Origin: G965116155 sp965116155
Lineage (GTDB): Bacteria; Bdellovibrionota; Bdellovibrionia; Bdellovibrionales; UBA1609
Direction: 5' to 3'
Assembly: GCA_965116155.1 (NCBI GenBank)
Contig: OZ220488.1
Coordinates: forward strand, 992,001-1,056,000
Length of the DNA: 64,000 nt
Part shown: positions 1 to 8,977 of the stretch, piece after piece
Layout: each line of letters starts with the position of its first letter
Position numbering within the stretch: position 1 is the stretch's first letter
The notes under the pieces: generated by a model
Database searches by the model: none
Told to the model about the DNA's origin: nothing
Seen by the model: the letters and a program-made list of their open reading frames with translations, nothing else
Program-made: the position numbers and the translations under genes

Positions 1-987
1 CACACCCATCCCCATAACAAAAAACCTTAACCCCTGAGGAAGTTTGGCTAGTGCCCGATCTAGAGTGGGCGCGTTATTAGAAAACACCGACCAATCCAAT
101 ACCCCTAATAAATTAAGCCCCATCGCAAAAAAACAAGCACAAATAAACACCAGCACCAAAGGATGCGACAGCAAAGAGCCAAAAAGCACACCCATACTGG
201 CCGCCAAAACTCCCAAAACAGAGTACGTAAGCCCCATGCCCAAAACATAAAACACACTGTTTAAAAAAGCCCTCGCCCTTGTAGAGTCAGATTTTAAAAT
301 CAAAAGCGTCACCGGCAGCATTGGTAACACACAAGGTGTCAGGCTGGTTAAAAAACCCGCCAAAAAAACCAGTACAAATAGCCACCACCAACCGCCAGAG
401 CGCAAAGCCTGGTCAAAGGCGGCGCTTAGTTTTTGTGGCCTAAATAAATCCCTCCAACCTAAGCTACCTTCTTGCATCTGTACCACTAGGGGAGCCTCAA
501 ACACTTCAGTCGAAGGAAACAAGCAGTGTTTTTTAGTGCAAGCCTGATAACTTAGCTCCAAACTTAACGAGTAAAGACCCGGCCTTATAGGCAAGGCTCC
601 CGCAGGTTTAAGCCAAACACTTGCTCGCCCTTGGCCCGATGTGCCCTCTCGGCTTTGGCCAGTGATGGTGTCAAAAAAAGTATGCACCGGTGCAATGCGC
701 CACTCTCCCAGTGTGAACTCGGTTTTTTGATTTAATAAGCGAAAGTTGAATTTTTCTAAATACGCAGTATACGGCGGCTCAATATGCCAAAAAACCTCTA
801 AAAGAAAATCCTCCCCGTCACCTGTAGGGGCTTGAGCAAATTGCACTTTGGTAATTTCTAAGGGCCGGGGGTTAATGACTCCCTCAGCTAAAGCAACAGG
901 CATGGCGCTTAGGCCAAAAAACCAAGCCACAACGCACAAACCAGCCCAACTCCAAGGCTTTAAGCTCCAACACCTGCGCCGTATCAC
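1..987 (-). CDS. dsbD: Thiol:disulfide interchange protein DsbD, 5' part (runs off window)
   Basis: Reading the minus strand from about 987 gives 329 residues without a stop to the window edge, so the C-terminal part is missing. A hydrophobic N-terminus (signal peptide) is followed by the periplasmic alpha domain, with the motif YQACTKKHC carrying its two cysteines, and then the CcdA-like membrane domain with TPCVLPMLPV. In DsbD the membrane domain passes electrons from cytoplasmic thioredoxin to periplasmic thiol oxidoreductases through the alpha domain. The start is GTG at 987 or 990, just after an AAGGGAGG ribosome-binding site. The gene diverges from the RND permease, with about 60 bases between them. 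The expected C-terminal thioredoxin-like domain lies outside the window. Confidence 0.88.
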   Translation of the reverse strand, partial: MIRRRCWSLKPWSWAGLCVVAWFFGLSAMPVALAEGVINPRPLEITKVQFAQAPTGDGEDFLLEVFWHIEPPYTAYLEKFNFRLLNQKTEFTLGEWRIAPVHTFFDTITGQSREGTSGQGRASVWLKPAGALPIRPGLYSLSLELSYQACTKKHCLFPSTEVFEAPLVVQMQEGSLGWRDLFRPQKLSAAFDQALRSGGWWWLFVLVFLAGFLTSLTPCVLPMLPVTLLILKSDSTRARAFLNSVFYVLGMGLTYSVLGVLAASMGVLFGSLLSHPLVLVFICACFFAMGLNLLGVLDWSVFSNNAPTLDRALAKLPQGLRFFVMGMGV

Positions 988-1049
988 CACCCCTCCCTTA
1001 TATATCAGGTACCTTGTAGGCGCTTATAGTTTTGCATGGGTTGCTGTAA

Positions 1050-4000
1050 GTGTATAGCCCGACTATATTATTAAGTGCAGTGAGGAGTATTATACGGTTT
1101 TTTGTTAGGGAGCATCTGCTAAGCAATGTTTTAACTTTGCTGTGTGTTTTTGCAGGTGTGGTTTCTATAAGCGGCATGCGGCGTGCTATTTGGCCCGATG
1201 TAGAGTTTAACATAACAGTACTGAGCACTATTTTGCCTGGCGCGTCTTCTGAAAAAGTAGAGCAACTGGTAACCGTGCCTTTAGAAGAAAGCCTGCGCCC
1301 TTTAAAAGGCATTAAAAGCGTCAGCTCTACTTCCACCCAAAACCAAAGCTTTATTGCCATAGAGCTAGACATCGACGCACAAGATCCCAGGCGCACTAAT
1401 GCTGATATTCGCCGCGCCATTGACCAGGTCACTGACTTGCCGGAGGACAGCCTTAAAACACAGATTGATGAACTAGATGCAGACGATAATGGCGTGCTAG
1501 AGGTAGCACTATCCGTGCGGGACGATGCTAAAATATCCGACTTAGACCTGGCCATACAAGCCAAACGCGTAAGAGACGAGCTCAGCCTCTTGCGAGAGAG
1601 CTCTCTTGTTGTGCCCAATGGCTTAAGAGACAGAGAATATATTGTAGAGGCCAGCTTGGAGCAATTAAAACGCAAGCGGGTATCTTTGCAGGAGCTTTTA
1701 GCGGCTCTCAAGCTAACGAATGTGTCTTTGCCCTCTGGAACGCTCACACAAGCCAATGGCGAAGAGGTGCTGTTACGGTCTTCAGGAGAGTTTTACGGGG
1801 TTTCGGATATTGAAAATGCCGTATTGCGGTCGAATGCCTCAGGCTACCATGTGCGGGTAAAAGATGTAGCCCGTGTGCGTAAGGGCTTGGCCCCGGCTAC
1901 GCGCTTATACCGTGCGGGGGGGAGCCCCTCTATTAACCTTATGGTGAGCAAAAAAAAATCCGTAGATGTCTACGATTTGGTTGCGGGCATTAAAAACCGC
2001 ATGGCAGAGCTTAGACCCAGTATCCCCGAAGGCATTAAAATCGACTATATTAATGACCTTTCGATTTATCTAACCAACCGTATTAGCACCCTTAGGGGCA
2101 ACCTAATTTTGGGGCTGGTGCTGGTGGTGCTTTTGCTTATGATATTTGTACCCTGGCCTGTGGCTTTAGTAGTAGCTGTGGGCATTCCGATTGCCTTTTT
2201 TGCCGCTTTAAGTGCCGCGTATGCTATTGGTTTTTCTATTAATGTTGTCAGCCTTTTGGGACTGATATTGGTTTTAGGCATGCTGGTGGACGACGCCATT
2301 GTTGTAAGCGAAAACATCTGGCGCCACGTGCAGCAAGGAGGCGAAAGCCTGGTAGATAGCATAGTAGAGGGCACATATGAGGTATTTGGCGCAGTAGTGG
2401 CCTCTGTTATGACAACGGTTTCGGTGTTTTCGCCCATGCTGGTCATGAGCGGCGTGATGGGGTCGTTTATTTTTGAAATCCCCTCTATGGTGATACTGGC
2501 GCTGGTGTTTTCATTGTTAGAGGTGTTTATAATTATGCCGGCGCATTTTATTTCGTGGGTGGGGCCATTTGCAAGGCGCGTTAAAGCGCGCGAAAAAGCC
2601 GGCCACGGTGCTTACGAAAAAGCCCAGTGGTTTAAAAAGCTCACCAAAATATATGTACGCTTTGTGGGTTGGAGCCTAAAGTGGCGCTGGGCAATGGGCT
2701 TTGGGCTTGTAGCCTTTACGGCTGCAACTGCGGTACTGGTTTACAAAACCAACAAGTTTAAGTTGTTTCCAACGGATGGGGCGGATGTTTTTTTTATAGC
2801 CCTGCACGCTCCCAAGGGCTCCTCACTAGAGCATACCGCAGCGCTTGCAGTGCCTTTAGAAAAACTTGTGTCGCAATTGCCAAGACATGAGTTGGTGGAT
2901 TTTAGTACCAGCATAGGCATTGTGCAGCAAAGCCCTAGCGACCCTTTTACGCAGCGGGGGTCTCACTTTGCCAACCTTAGAATCCGGCTATCGCCTATTA
3001 ATAAACGCACACGCACGGCAGATGAGATTATGGCAGAAATCAAAGCCCAAACCCCTTCGCTTAAAGAGCTGGGTTTAGAAAAAATAGTATATTTTAAAGC
3101 ACAAAACGGCCCACCCCAAGGGCGGGATATTCAGTTTAGCCTATTGGGTGATGAGCTAAATGTGCTAAAAAAAATCGCCCTTAAGCTAGAGCGCACCATG
3201 CAAGGTGTTGCTGGTGTGCAAGAGGTGCAAAACTCTTACGCTGAAGGCAAAGTGGAATACAGTGTTGAGGTGTTGCCCTTGCGTGCAGCCCAAATGGGTT
3301 TAAGCGCTTTTGATATTGCCCAAGGCGTACGCTTAGCGGTTGAGGGGAATACAGTAAGCGAAATCGTGCATGCAAATGAGTCATGGGACATTCGGGTAAA
3401 ATCTGTGCCTCGCTATGGAGAGGATTTTTTAGGTAGCAGCACTCATACAGACTTAGAAAAACAACTTCGTGGCCTTGTCATAGGCAACGCCCGTGGAGCC
3501 TTAATACCCTTAAGGGAGGTAAGCCGCATTAAGCAGGCGCGCTCCTTAAGCAGCATTAGGCGCAAAGACTACAAACGCGCGGTCAGCTTAGCAGCTGAGG
3601 TGGATTTAACTAAAAGCACTCCCATTAAAGCAACAGCAGAGCTTAAAAAGCTCTTTAAGCCTATAATAGCAAAGCACCCGAATTACAGTGTGGTGTGGGG
3701 AGGGCAAGACCAAGACACCAAAGAGAGCATGGCATCACTCATGCGGGCTTTTGGGTTTTCTATCTTTTTTGTATTTATGCTGCTTTTGATTACTTTTAAA
3801 AATATTGTACAGCCCCTTATTATATTAAGCTCTATACCTTTGGGTTTTGCGGGGGTATCTTATGCTATGCTGCTGCACAACCGGCCATTTAGTTTTATGG
3901 CCATGTTAGGCATGATTGCCCTAGGGGGAGTGATTGTAAATAACTCTATTGTGTTTATTGATTTTACCAATAAAATGCTAAAAAAAGGCGCAGCCTTAAG

Positions 4001-4283
4001 AGAGGCTATTTTATCTACTTCTGAGGTGCGCTTGAGGCCAATTTTTCTCACCACTATGACCACAGTGTTTGGCCTTATGCCTACTGTGTATGGGCAGCAA
4101 TTGAGTCAGCTCACCGGATGGGGCGGCAGTGACCCTTTTATTGTGCCTATTGCCATGTCGCTAGCCTGGGGATTGGCAATAGGGACTTTTTTGGTAACGC
4201 TTTTTATGCCCGCGTTGGTTCACATAACGCATGACATTTACGCAGCACTGGACAAAGTACAAAAAAGAGCATTCAGGGGCTAA
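1050..4283 (+). CDS. RND-family efflux transporter permease
   Basis: This 1077-residue inner-membrane protein has the AcrB-type size and fold: an N-terminal helix, a periplasmic porter loop (about 40-330), a helix bundle, a second large loop (about 560-860) and a final bundle. The TM4 proton-relay motif is clear as GMLVDDAIVVSEN near residues 410-422, with paired aspartates. TM10 reads GGVIVNNSIVF near 960, with Asn-Asn where AcrB has a lysine, as in many non-AcrB RND pumps. It should be a proton-driven exporter of the third, periplasmic or membrane substrate type; the substrate cannot be told. No membrane-fusion or outer-membrane partner gene is adjacent in the window. The start is GTG at 1050; GTG at 1080 is an alternative. 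The stop lies 2 bases before a nested palindrome. Confidence 0.9.
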   Translation: MYSPTILLSAVRSIIRFFVREHLLSNVLTLLCVFAGVVSISGMRRAIWPDVEFNITVLSTILPGASSEKVEQLVTVPLEESLRPLKGIKSVSSTSTQNQSFIAIELDIDAQDPRRTNADIRRAIDQVTDLPEDSLKTQIDELDADDNGVLEVALSVRDDAKISDLDLAIQAKRVRDELSLLRESSLVVPNGLRDREYIVEASLEQLKRKRVSLQELLAALKLTNVSLPSGTLTQANGEEVLLRSSGEFYGVSDIENAVLRSNASGYHVRVKDVARVRKGLAPATRLYRAGGSPSINLMVSKKKSVDVYDLVAGIKNRMAELRPSIPEGIKIDYINDLSIYLTNRISTLRGNLILGLVLVVLLLMIFVPWPVALVVAVGIPIAFFAALSAAYAIGFSINVVSLLGLILVLGMLVDDAIVVSENIWRHVQQGGESLVDSIVEGTYEVFGAVVASVMTTVSVFSPMLVMSGVMGSFIFEIPSMVILALVFSLLEVFIIMPAHFISWVGPFARRVKAREKAGHGAYEKAQWFKKLTKIYVRFVGWSLKWRWAMGFGLVAFTAATAVLVYKTNKFKLFPTDGADVFFIALHAPKGSSLEHTAALAVPLEKLVSQLPRHELVDFSTSIGIVQQSPSDPFTQRGSHFANLRIRLSPINKRTRTADEIMAEIKAQTPSLKELGLEKIVYFKAQNGPPQGRDIQFSLLGDELNVLKKIALKLERTMQGVAGVQEVQNSYAEGKVEYSVEVLPLRAAQMGLSAFDIAQGVRLAVEGNTVSEIVHANESWDIRVKSVPRYGEDFLGSSTHTDLEKQLRGLVIGNARGALIPLREVSRIKQARSLSSIRRKDYKRAVSLAAEVDLTKSTPIKATAELKKLFKPIIAKHPNYSVVWGGQDQDTKESMASLMRAFGFSIFFVFMLLLITFKNIVQPLIILSSIPLGFAGVSYAMLLHNRPFSFMAMLGMIALGGVIVNNSIVFIDFTNKMLKKGAALREAILSTSEVRLRPIFLTTMTTVFGLMPTVYGQQLSQLTGWGGSDPFIVPIAMSLAWGLAIGTFLVTLFMPALVHITHDIYAALDKVQKRAFRG

Positions 4284-4285
4284 TG

Positions 4286-4637
4286 TGCGTAAGCATAAAA
4301 GTGGCCTCTTGAAATCTTGGGCGGGTAGCGTAGCCACCTGCTCCCCTATATGGGGTGCTGCGGGTGGCAAGCGAAAAGCCCCAGGATTTCAAGGGAGAAC
4401 TGGATAGCTCGTCGACTATCGGGAAGATGCGCTTAATCCCATGGCACGAGGCTTTGACGGGAGTGTCGCGGCCTTGGGCTTAAAGATCGCCCAAAGCCGC
4501 AGGGCCGTAGTAGCTTCATAGGTCGCCACATGCTCTGTGGGACACTTGTCTCCAGCGTGGTCGCCCCTTTAAAAAGGGGCTACACTGGAGACTGCGCTTA
4601 GCCCAGAGCATGTGACTAGCGCTCTGATGCTTACGCA
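4286..4637. repeat. Nested palindrome mosaic between convergent genes (copy 1)
   Basis: The whole gap between the convergent RND and GGDEF genes is one composite palindrome. Its ends are an 11-base inverted repeat (TGCGTAAGCAT at 4286-4296 against 4627-4637), 2 and 3 bases from the two stop codons. Inside are three separate stem-loops: arms CTTGAAATCTTGG near 4308 with nested GCCACC/GGTGGC and CCCC/GGGG stems; GCGGCCTTGGGC near 4468-4500; and CACATGCTCTG (4527-4537) with CAGAGCATGTG (4614-4624), enclosing GTCTCCAG/CTGGAGAC and CCCCTTT/AAAGGGG. The unpaired linkers GGGACACTTG and CGCTTAGCCC recur in other copies. It probably acts as a two-way transcript end or stabiliser; that function is inference. 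Confidence 0.85.
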
Positions 4638-4640
4638 TAT

Positions 4641-5702
4641 CTAACTTGCTACATTAAAGGAGGTGCGTACGCAGTTGCGGCCGGCATGTTTGGCGTCGTA
4701 AAGGGCCTTGTCGGCACGCTTGAAAAGCTGCTCCCATTTTGTATCGCCCGGCACTAGCGTCGCCACACCCACCGATACACTCACCGACAAAGGCCGCACG
4801 CCGCTTTCTGTAATGCCAGATAAAAACTTATGCGACGACACTGTTTTGCAAATATGCCTCGCCATCACAGCCCCATCTATACCGGACCGACCCGAAAGCA
4901 AAATTACAAACTCCTCACCCCCAAAGCGCGCAAAAAAATCATCCTCACGCTTGAGCTCTTTTTGCACCACCTGCACCATCTCTTTAAGCACGTAGTCTCC
5001 CAACTGGTGACCATAGGTGTCGTTAATTTTTTTAAAGTGGTCTACATCTAAAACTAGCAGACTAAAATCCTCGCCATATTTTTGTGCATGCATAAACTGC
5101 CTTTTGGCGTGCGACATCAAGCTTGCACGATTAAACACCCCTGTTAAAGCATCCAATCGCATAAGATTAAACAAATGCGGGTCAAAAGTGTTTTGAGGAA
5201 AAAACTGCAACACCAATCGGCCCATCTGAATACGGCTCACTCCATAAGAGTTCAACTCATACGGCACATAGGGCACGAGCTCGTGAATACGTTTTTTGCC
5301 CTTCAAGCCCAAATCACCCGTCACAATAACCCGTGTTCCATTAACAGACTCTTGATCCGATATAAATACACGCTGACTGGACTCGTCCCCCCTGACATCA
5401 ATAAGAGCATGCGACTTGCTCACGCCGCTCCCCACTCCATAAGCCACTATGTCGGCATCAGACGAACTGCCTACCATGTACTCTTTGGGCTCTAAGTTCC
5501 AAATGCTTAAGTCATCAAAGTTCACCAGCACCGGAGGGTGAGACAGCTTGGTTTCAGGCGCGAGGCTATCTACTGTTAGCATCATGGTTTTATCTACAAC
5601 ACTCGTATCGCCGCTCCTTTTTTGCTGAGGCTCTGCTGCCGGCTGATCAGAAAACAAACCCTGTTTGTTGTCAATTTTGTTGGTGTTGATTTTTTTGCCC
5701 AT
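4641..5702 (-). CDS. FHA-GGDEF diguanylate cyclase (DgcB-like)
   Basis: This 353-residue cytoplasmic protein has a disordered N-terminal tail (1-60), an FHA phosphothreonine-binding domain (about 65-165, with SKSHALID) and a GGDEF domain (about 180-345). The active-site motif is intact as GGEEF (261-265), preceded by RLDALTGVFNR and DVDHFKKINDTYGH. REDD at 252-255 fits the inhibitory I-site RxxD at the usual 5-residue distance, so it should make c-di-GMP under product control. The FHA-GGDEF order matches Bdellovibrio DgcB, which signals for prey invasion; equivalence here is inference. It is the last gene of a minus-strand run with the coiled-coil and lipoprotein genes. Its stop is 3 bases from a palindrome. 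Confidence 0.9.
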   Translation of the reverse strand: MGKKINTNKIDNKQGLFSDQPAAEPQQKRSGDTSVVDKTMMLTVDSLAPETKLSHPPVLVNFDDLSIWNLEPKEYMVGSSSDADIVAYGVGSGVSKSHALIDVRGDESSQRVFISDQESVNGTRVIVTGDLGLKGKKRIHELVPYVPYELNSYGVSRIQMGRLVLQFFPQNTFDPHLFNLMRLDALTGVFNRASLMSHAKRQFMHAQKYGEDFSLLVLDVDHFKKINDTYGHQLGDYVLKEMVQVVQKELKREDDFFARFGGEEFVILLSGRSGIDGAVMARHICKTVSSHKFLSGITESGVRPLSVSVSVGVATLVPGDTKWEQLFKRADKALYDAKHAGRNCVRTSFNVAS

Positions 5703-5737
5703 CTACTGTATTCGCTTTTTTGGCTAGTTTTTGGTTA

Positions 5738-6394
5738 TCAGTCTCGCTTAAGTAACGTTAGCCCCACCCGCATGGTTTGCTCGATGCGTTCTAAAAGCTT
5801 TTGCTGATCCTCGCGCTCTTGATCCAAATGCTCCGATCTAGCAGCAGCTTCTTTTATGCTGTTTTCGTACTTGCTGATTTGAGATTTTAAGTCCCAAATA
5901 CGGCGCTCTTTATCTTCTATTAAAACCTTGGTGTCTGCTTTTAGTGTTTCTAGCTGATGCTCTATCTGCGACACCCGTCCCGAACCCCCTCCAGGCAAGG
6001 CGCTATAATCCCCATTTAAAACATTATTCCACTGAACCTGGTGGGCTTTCAAGCTCGTCTCTAGCTCTTTAATTTGCATGCTTTTTTTTTGCATTCTTTT
6101 ACTAAAAACGAGCTGCTCTTTTTGGAGAAGTTTTTCTAAATGCTCTAGCCGCTGCTCTTGCTTGCGGCAATGCCGCTCCCAGTGCTCTGCGCGGGAACGA
6201 GCGCTCTCATACTCGGCCTTTAAATATAAACCTCGCATATAAAGGGCATCTTCTGCTTGCTCAGTGTCTTTTTCTAATGCAGCTAAAATCGCAGCCCGCT
6301 CTTCAGGGAGCAATATGTCTTGCTCTAAGATAGATGCGTCCATAAGCTCACTTAAAAAAATGTCCCACAATGGGGCATGTGCATTTGCTGGCAT
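5738..6394 (-). CDS. Coiled-coil protein of unknown function
   Basis: About 218 residues if it starts at ATG 6394, just downstream of the preceding stop; longer reading is open upstream but overlaps the lipoprotein gene. There is no signal peptide or membrane segment. From about residue 30 to the end it is charged and heptad-like, rich in Glu, Lys, Gln and Arg, in two coiled-coil stretches split by a glycine-rich break (ALPGGGSGR). It lies between a lipoprotein and the FHA-GGDEF cyclase on the same strand with 34-35 base gaps, so co-transcription is likely. I do not recognise a family; a structural or scaffold role is only a guess. Confidence 0.65.
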   Translation of the reverse strand: MPANAHAPLWDIFLSELMDASILEQDILLPEERAAILAALEKDTEQAEDALYMRGLYLKAEYESARSRAEHWERHCRKQEQRLEHLEKLLQKEQLVFSKRMQKKSMQIKELETSLKAHQVQWNNVLNGDYSALPGGGSGRVSQIEHQLETLKADTKVLIEDKERRIWDLKSQISKYENSIKEAAARSEHLDQEREDQQKLLERIEQTMRVGLTLLKRD

Positions 6395-6428
6395 ACCCAC
6401 ATAACATCGGCAAAATGCGCACTTAGGT

Positions 6429-7349
6429 TCAACTGAACCAGTTAGAGATACGGGCCCACAAAGAACGCAACCACGACTTAAACTCCATCCAAAAGGCGCT
6501 ACCTTCGCTTTCAGCGACAGAGGCCAAACCACGAGCAGCTATTCGGCCATCTACTGGCAAAATAGCACGGGCTTTTTTACAAAAGGCTTTAGCCTTTTCG
6601 TAATAACAGCTCTCATGCTGCGGCAGGCTTTGCGAAAATGGATGCAGCTGCCACAACGTGGGCCATGGGTGGGTACTGCGATATACAGCAGGGCTAACTT
6701 CAAAAGGAGGCAATAACAAGGTGTCTGTAGCTACCATCACCAAGCCAGAGTCTCCCGGCTTAAAATAAACCACATCCATTGCTTGGTAATTTTGGCTGAC
6801 CCCCCTTAACAAAATAAAATACTCCCTAAAAAAGTGCTCCACATTAGATAGCACTCCACCGGACTGCAAAACAAAATCACTTAGAACCTGAAAACTTAAT
6901 TGTGACGAACCCAGGCTATGCGCCACATTTGTATTACGACCAGACACTACTGCAATATTCGACCAAGGCGCCCGCGGGGTACGCTCGCCGCGTGTGTCTA
7001 TGCCCCAAGGGTAAAAAGCCACAACCATTTGCGGATCCTGCTGCAAAAACGCTCCTGAATTAAAAGACAACCACACATCATTGGGATGTGAAAGCCCATA
7101 ACCCACAGATCCAGAAAAAAACCCTGCACTCGAACGCAGCAGGTTGCACTGTGTCACCAAAGGCCCTGTAGTATTTGTTGTGTCTGGAGCGGGGCAAGTC
7201 TCTTGCGCCTGCTGCAAAGTGCCCTGTGGGGCACAGCCCTGTAGCATTAACAAACACACAGCGCCCAGCAAACTATAAAAATAAAAACAAGGCCTCGCAG
7301 TATTGCAGGCCTTGTTTTTTTTAACTCTGTCAGAGTTTTTAGATTTCAT
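6429..7349 (-). CDS. Putative lipoprotein of unknown function
   Basis: About 306 residues from ATG 7349, which overlaps the stop codon of the upstream protease gene, so translational coupling is likely. The N-terminus is basic (KSKNSDRVKKNK), then hydrophobic, ending in the lipobox LQGC, so it should be a lipid-anchored envelope protein. The rest has no motif I recognise. A strong hairpin with T-runs on both sides (7288-7322) lies inside the first 25 codons. Either it is an attenuator between the protease and this gene, or the true start is a GTG or TTG just after it with a very short signal peptide. Confidence 0.65.
   Translation of the reverse strand: MKSKNSDRVKKNKACNTARPCFYFYSLLGAVCLLMLQGCAPQGTLQQAQETCPAPDTTNTTGPLVTQCNLLRSSAGFFSGSVGYGLSHPNDVWLSFNSGAFLQQDPQMVVAFYPWGIDTRGERTPRAPWSNIAVVSGRNTNVAHSLGSSQLSFQVLSDFVLQSGGVLSNVEHFFREYFILLRGVSQNYQAMDVVYFKPGDSGLVMVATDTLLLPPFEVSPAVYRSTHPWPTLWQLHPFSQSLPQHESCYYEKAKAFCKKARAILPVDGRIAARGLASVAESEGSAFWMEFKSWLRSLWARISNWFS
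7288..7322. terminator. Bidirectional terminator-like hairpin inside a coding start
   Basis: CAAGGCCT (7288-7295) pairs with AGGCCTTG (7307-7314) around an 11-base loop. Eight Ts follow on the plus strand, and TTTTTATTTTTAT follows on the minus strand. On the minus strand it comes about 20 bases after the protease stop, within the 5' codons of the lipoprotein gene. It is well placed to reduce read-through from the protease gene. Confidence 0.6.
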
Positions 7350-8289
7350 AGTCCGCAAGTGATAAGAGTTCGTCTAAAAAAGAAGACCCATCTAAATGCG
7401 GATACAGAACTGAAATTTGTGTGGACAAAGTTTTGGGACAAAAGAAATTATTCTCACCACACTGCAAAGACACCTGGCACCCTAAGTCAGGGTCGCGATA
7501 AAAAGATATTGGTCCCGCATGCACGATGCCCATAATTTCTAAGGTGTCGGCATTAAACACGGGGCTGCCGGAGTTTCCGGGGTAGATATCTAAGGTAGAC
7601 GAAAAAGTATAACGGTTTAGCTTGCCTAAAACGCGGTTGCGTTTAATACGTGCTCCATCTGCCACTTTTAAAGGTAAACCTTTGGGGTGGCCAGCCACCA
7701 AAACCGGAGTGCCGTTTTCGATGGACAGATTGTGATCAATACGCAAAGGCGTGCGATCTGTCACAGGGCGATCCAAGCGCACTAATGCGTAATCCGGTCG
7801 GCGCAGCATAAGGCCAGCTCGGCCAGGAGCCTTCATGCTGATCACCTCTTGGCAAGAGTACACGTTGTTAGGCGATGTATCAGAAGGGTACACGCCTTCT
7901 GCGTCTACTCTCCAATCGAACACAAAGCGTGTGGATTCACAGGGAATAAACTTTACACAATGCCCAGCTGTAGCCACAAGATCCGGCCCAACCAAAAAGC
8001 CTGTACAGTGCCCTGACATGGGTTCGTTATAAAAACGCTCTGTTTTGCATAGTTCTAAAGCCTCACCGTGGTGACGCGTGCTAACGGACACTAAGCCAGA
8101 TTTGTTTTGCGACAGGCGATCTGCTCTTATAAGCATATTGACCGAACGCATAATTTCCAAAACTCCCTCGTCTGTAACTTCGTAGGCGTTTTGGATATCA
8201 TCGTTACCATAAATAGCCTTAGGCGCATGCGCATGCGACACACCCACGCTCAAGGAAAAAACCAATAAACACAGTAATCCTTTTAGCAT
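7339..8289 (-). CDS. Secreted trypsin-like serine protease (S1 family)
   Basis: 316 residues with a signal peptide (cleavage probably after VSHA, about residue 20). The catalytic triad of a chymotrypsin-fold protease is complete: His110 in TAGHC, Asp166 in PDYALVRLD and Ser240 in PGNSGSP. The GNSGSP form without a following Asp pocket resembles glutamyl-endopeptidase and V8-like bacterial proteases more than digestive trypsin. Cysteines are frequent, which fits an exported, disulfide-bonded protein. It should cut proteins in the periplasm or outside the cell; the substrate is unknown. It heads the minus-strand group with the lipoprotein, coiled-coil and cyclase genes. Confidence 0.88.
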   Translation of the reverse strand: MLKGLLCLLVFSLSVGVSHAHAPKAIYGNDDIQNAYEVTDEGVLEIMRSVNMLIRADRLSQNKSGLVSVSTRHHGEALELCKTERFYNEPMSGHCTGFLVGPDLVATAGHCVKFIPCESTRFVFDWRVDAEGVYPSDTSPNNVYSCQEVISMKAPGRAGLMLRRPDYALVRLDRPVTDRTPLRIDHNLSIENGTPVLVAGHPKGLPLKVADGARIKRNRVLGKLNRYTFSSTLDIYPGNSGSPVFNADTLEIMGIVHAGPISFYRDPDLGCQVSLQCGENNFFCPKTLSTQISVLYPHLDGSSFLDELLSLADYEI

Positions 8290-8382
8290 TTCTACCCCCT
8301 TGTTAGCTTTTTTGTAAGCCCCTTACCTCAGGAGAGCATACCTTGCAGACTAAAGTCAGGGGCGCCATGGACCTTGGTCTGT

Positions 8383-8817
8383 ATGGAATCAAATGTATAC
8401 ATGCGCTTTAGGGGCGCTTTAGAGTTTTCTGACTTTGGTCCGAAACCAGTTACGTATATGGATTTTTACAAATTTTCATTAGCTGTGTGTTTGTGGGCTT
8501 TTTTTATGTATGCCTTGGGCGGGTGGTTTTTAATTAAAAACTCTACCCCGGGCGCCACATTGGCAAATGACAAAAACATAGGAAAAGTTGCGCCCACCCA
8601 TGGTTATGCGGTGGGGTTTCCGTTTGAAGTATATGTATCTAAACACAATCCCCAAGCCCACGCAGGCAAGGCTGTGTCCCGTAGACGCGTGCCAGCAAGC
8701 GAAAGCCTCACGGCACAAGAGCTCTTGGACCCCAATGCCGTGCAAGACGAATCAGAGCTCCAGCCCTCTGACGATTACCCTATGATGTACGATTTAGAGG
8801 AACAATTAGAGCGCTAG
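8383..8817 (+). CDS. Small single-pass membrane protein of unknown function
   Basis: About 144 residues from ATG 8383; upstream TTG 8374 and internal ATG 8401 are alternatives. One hydrophobic segment (KFSLAVCLWAFFMYALGGWFLI, given here as about residues 32-53) divides a short N-terminal part from a polar acidic C-terminal tail. No family is recognised. It is divergent from the protease gene and convergent with the ABC gene. Its last codons and stop lie in the left arm of a palindrome (GAGCGCTAG), so the extreme C-terminus is encoded by the repeat border. Confidence 0.55.
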   Translation: MESNVYMRFRGALEFSDFGPKPVTYMDFYKFSLAVCLWAFFMYALGGWFLIKNSTPGATLANDKNIGKVAPTHGYAVGFPFEVYVSKHNPQAHAGKAVSRRRVPASESLTAQELLDPNAVQDESELQPSDDYPMMYDLEEQLER

Positions 8818-8973
8818 TAAAGTTAAAGACTAGCCCTTTGGCAGCCTCCGTAGGAGGCGCATGCCAAGAGGGCAAACGACAGTCCCAAAGTGACAAAGGG
8901 GAACTGGATAGCTCTCTCAAGCGGCGGCCATCAGGATGCCGCCGCTTAGCTTCAGAGAATTTTACTAGCGCTC
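8809..8973. repeat. Nested palindrome mosaic between convergent genes (copy 2)
   Basis: A 13-base perfect inverted repeat, GAGCGCTAGTAAA (8809-8821 and 8961-8973), bounds the element. The left arm contains the stop of the 144-residue gene and the right arm ends 4 bases before the stop of the ABC ATPase gene. Inside are CTTTGGC/GCCAAGAGGG with a CCTCC/GGAGG core, and a second hairpin with GCGGCGG/CCGCCGC. Confidence 0.8.
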
Positions 8974-8977
8974 TGAT

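Noticed and set aside
998..1756. Minus-strand open frame of 252 residues opposite the RND gene
   Set aside because: Low-complexity Ser/Leu-rich antisense shadow of a strong coding sequence, with no family pattern.
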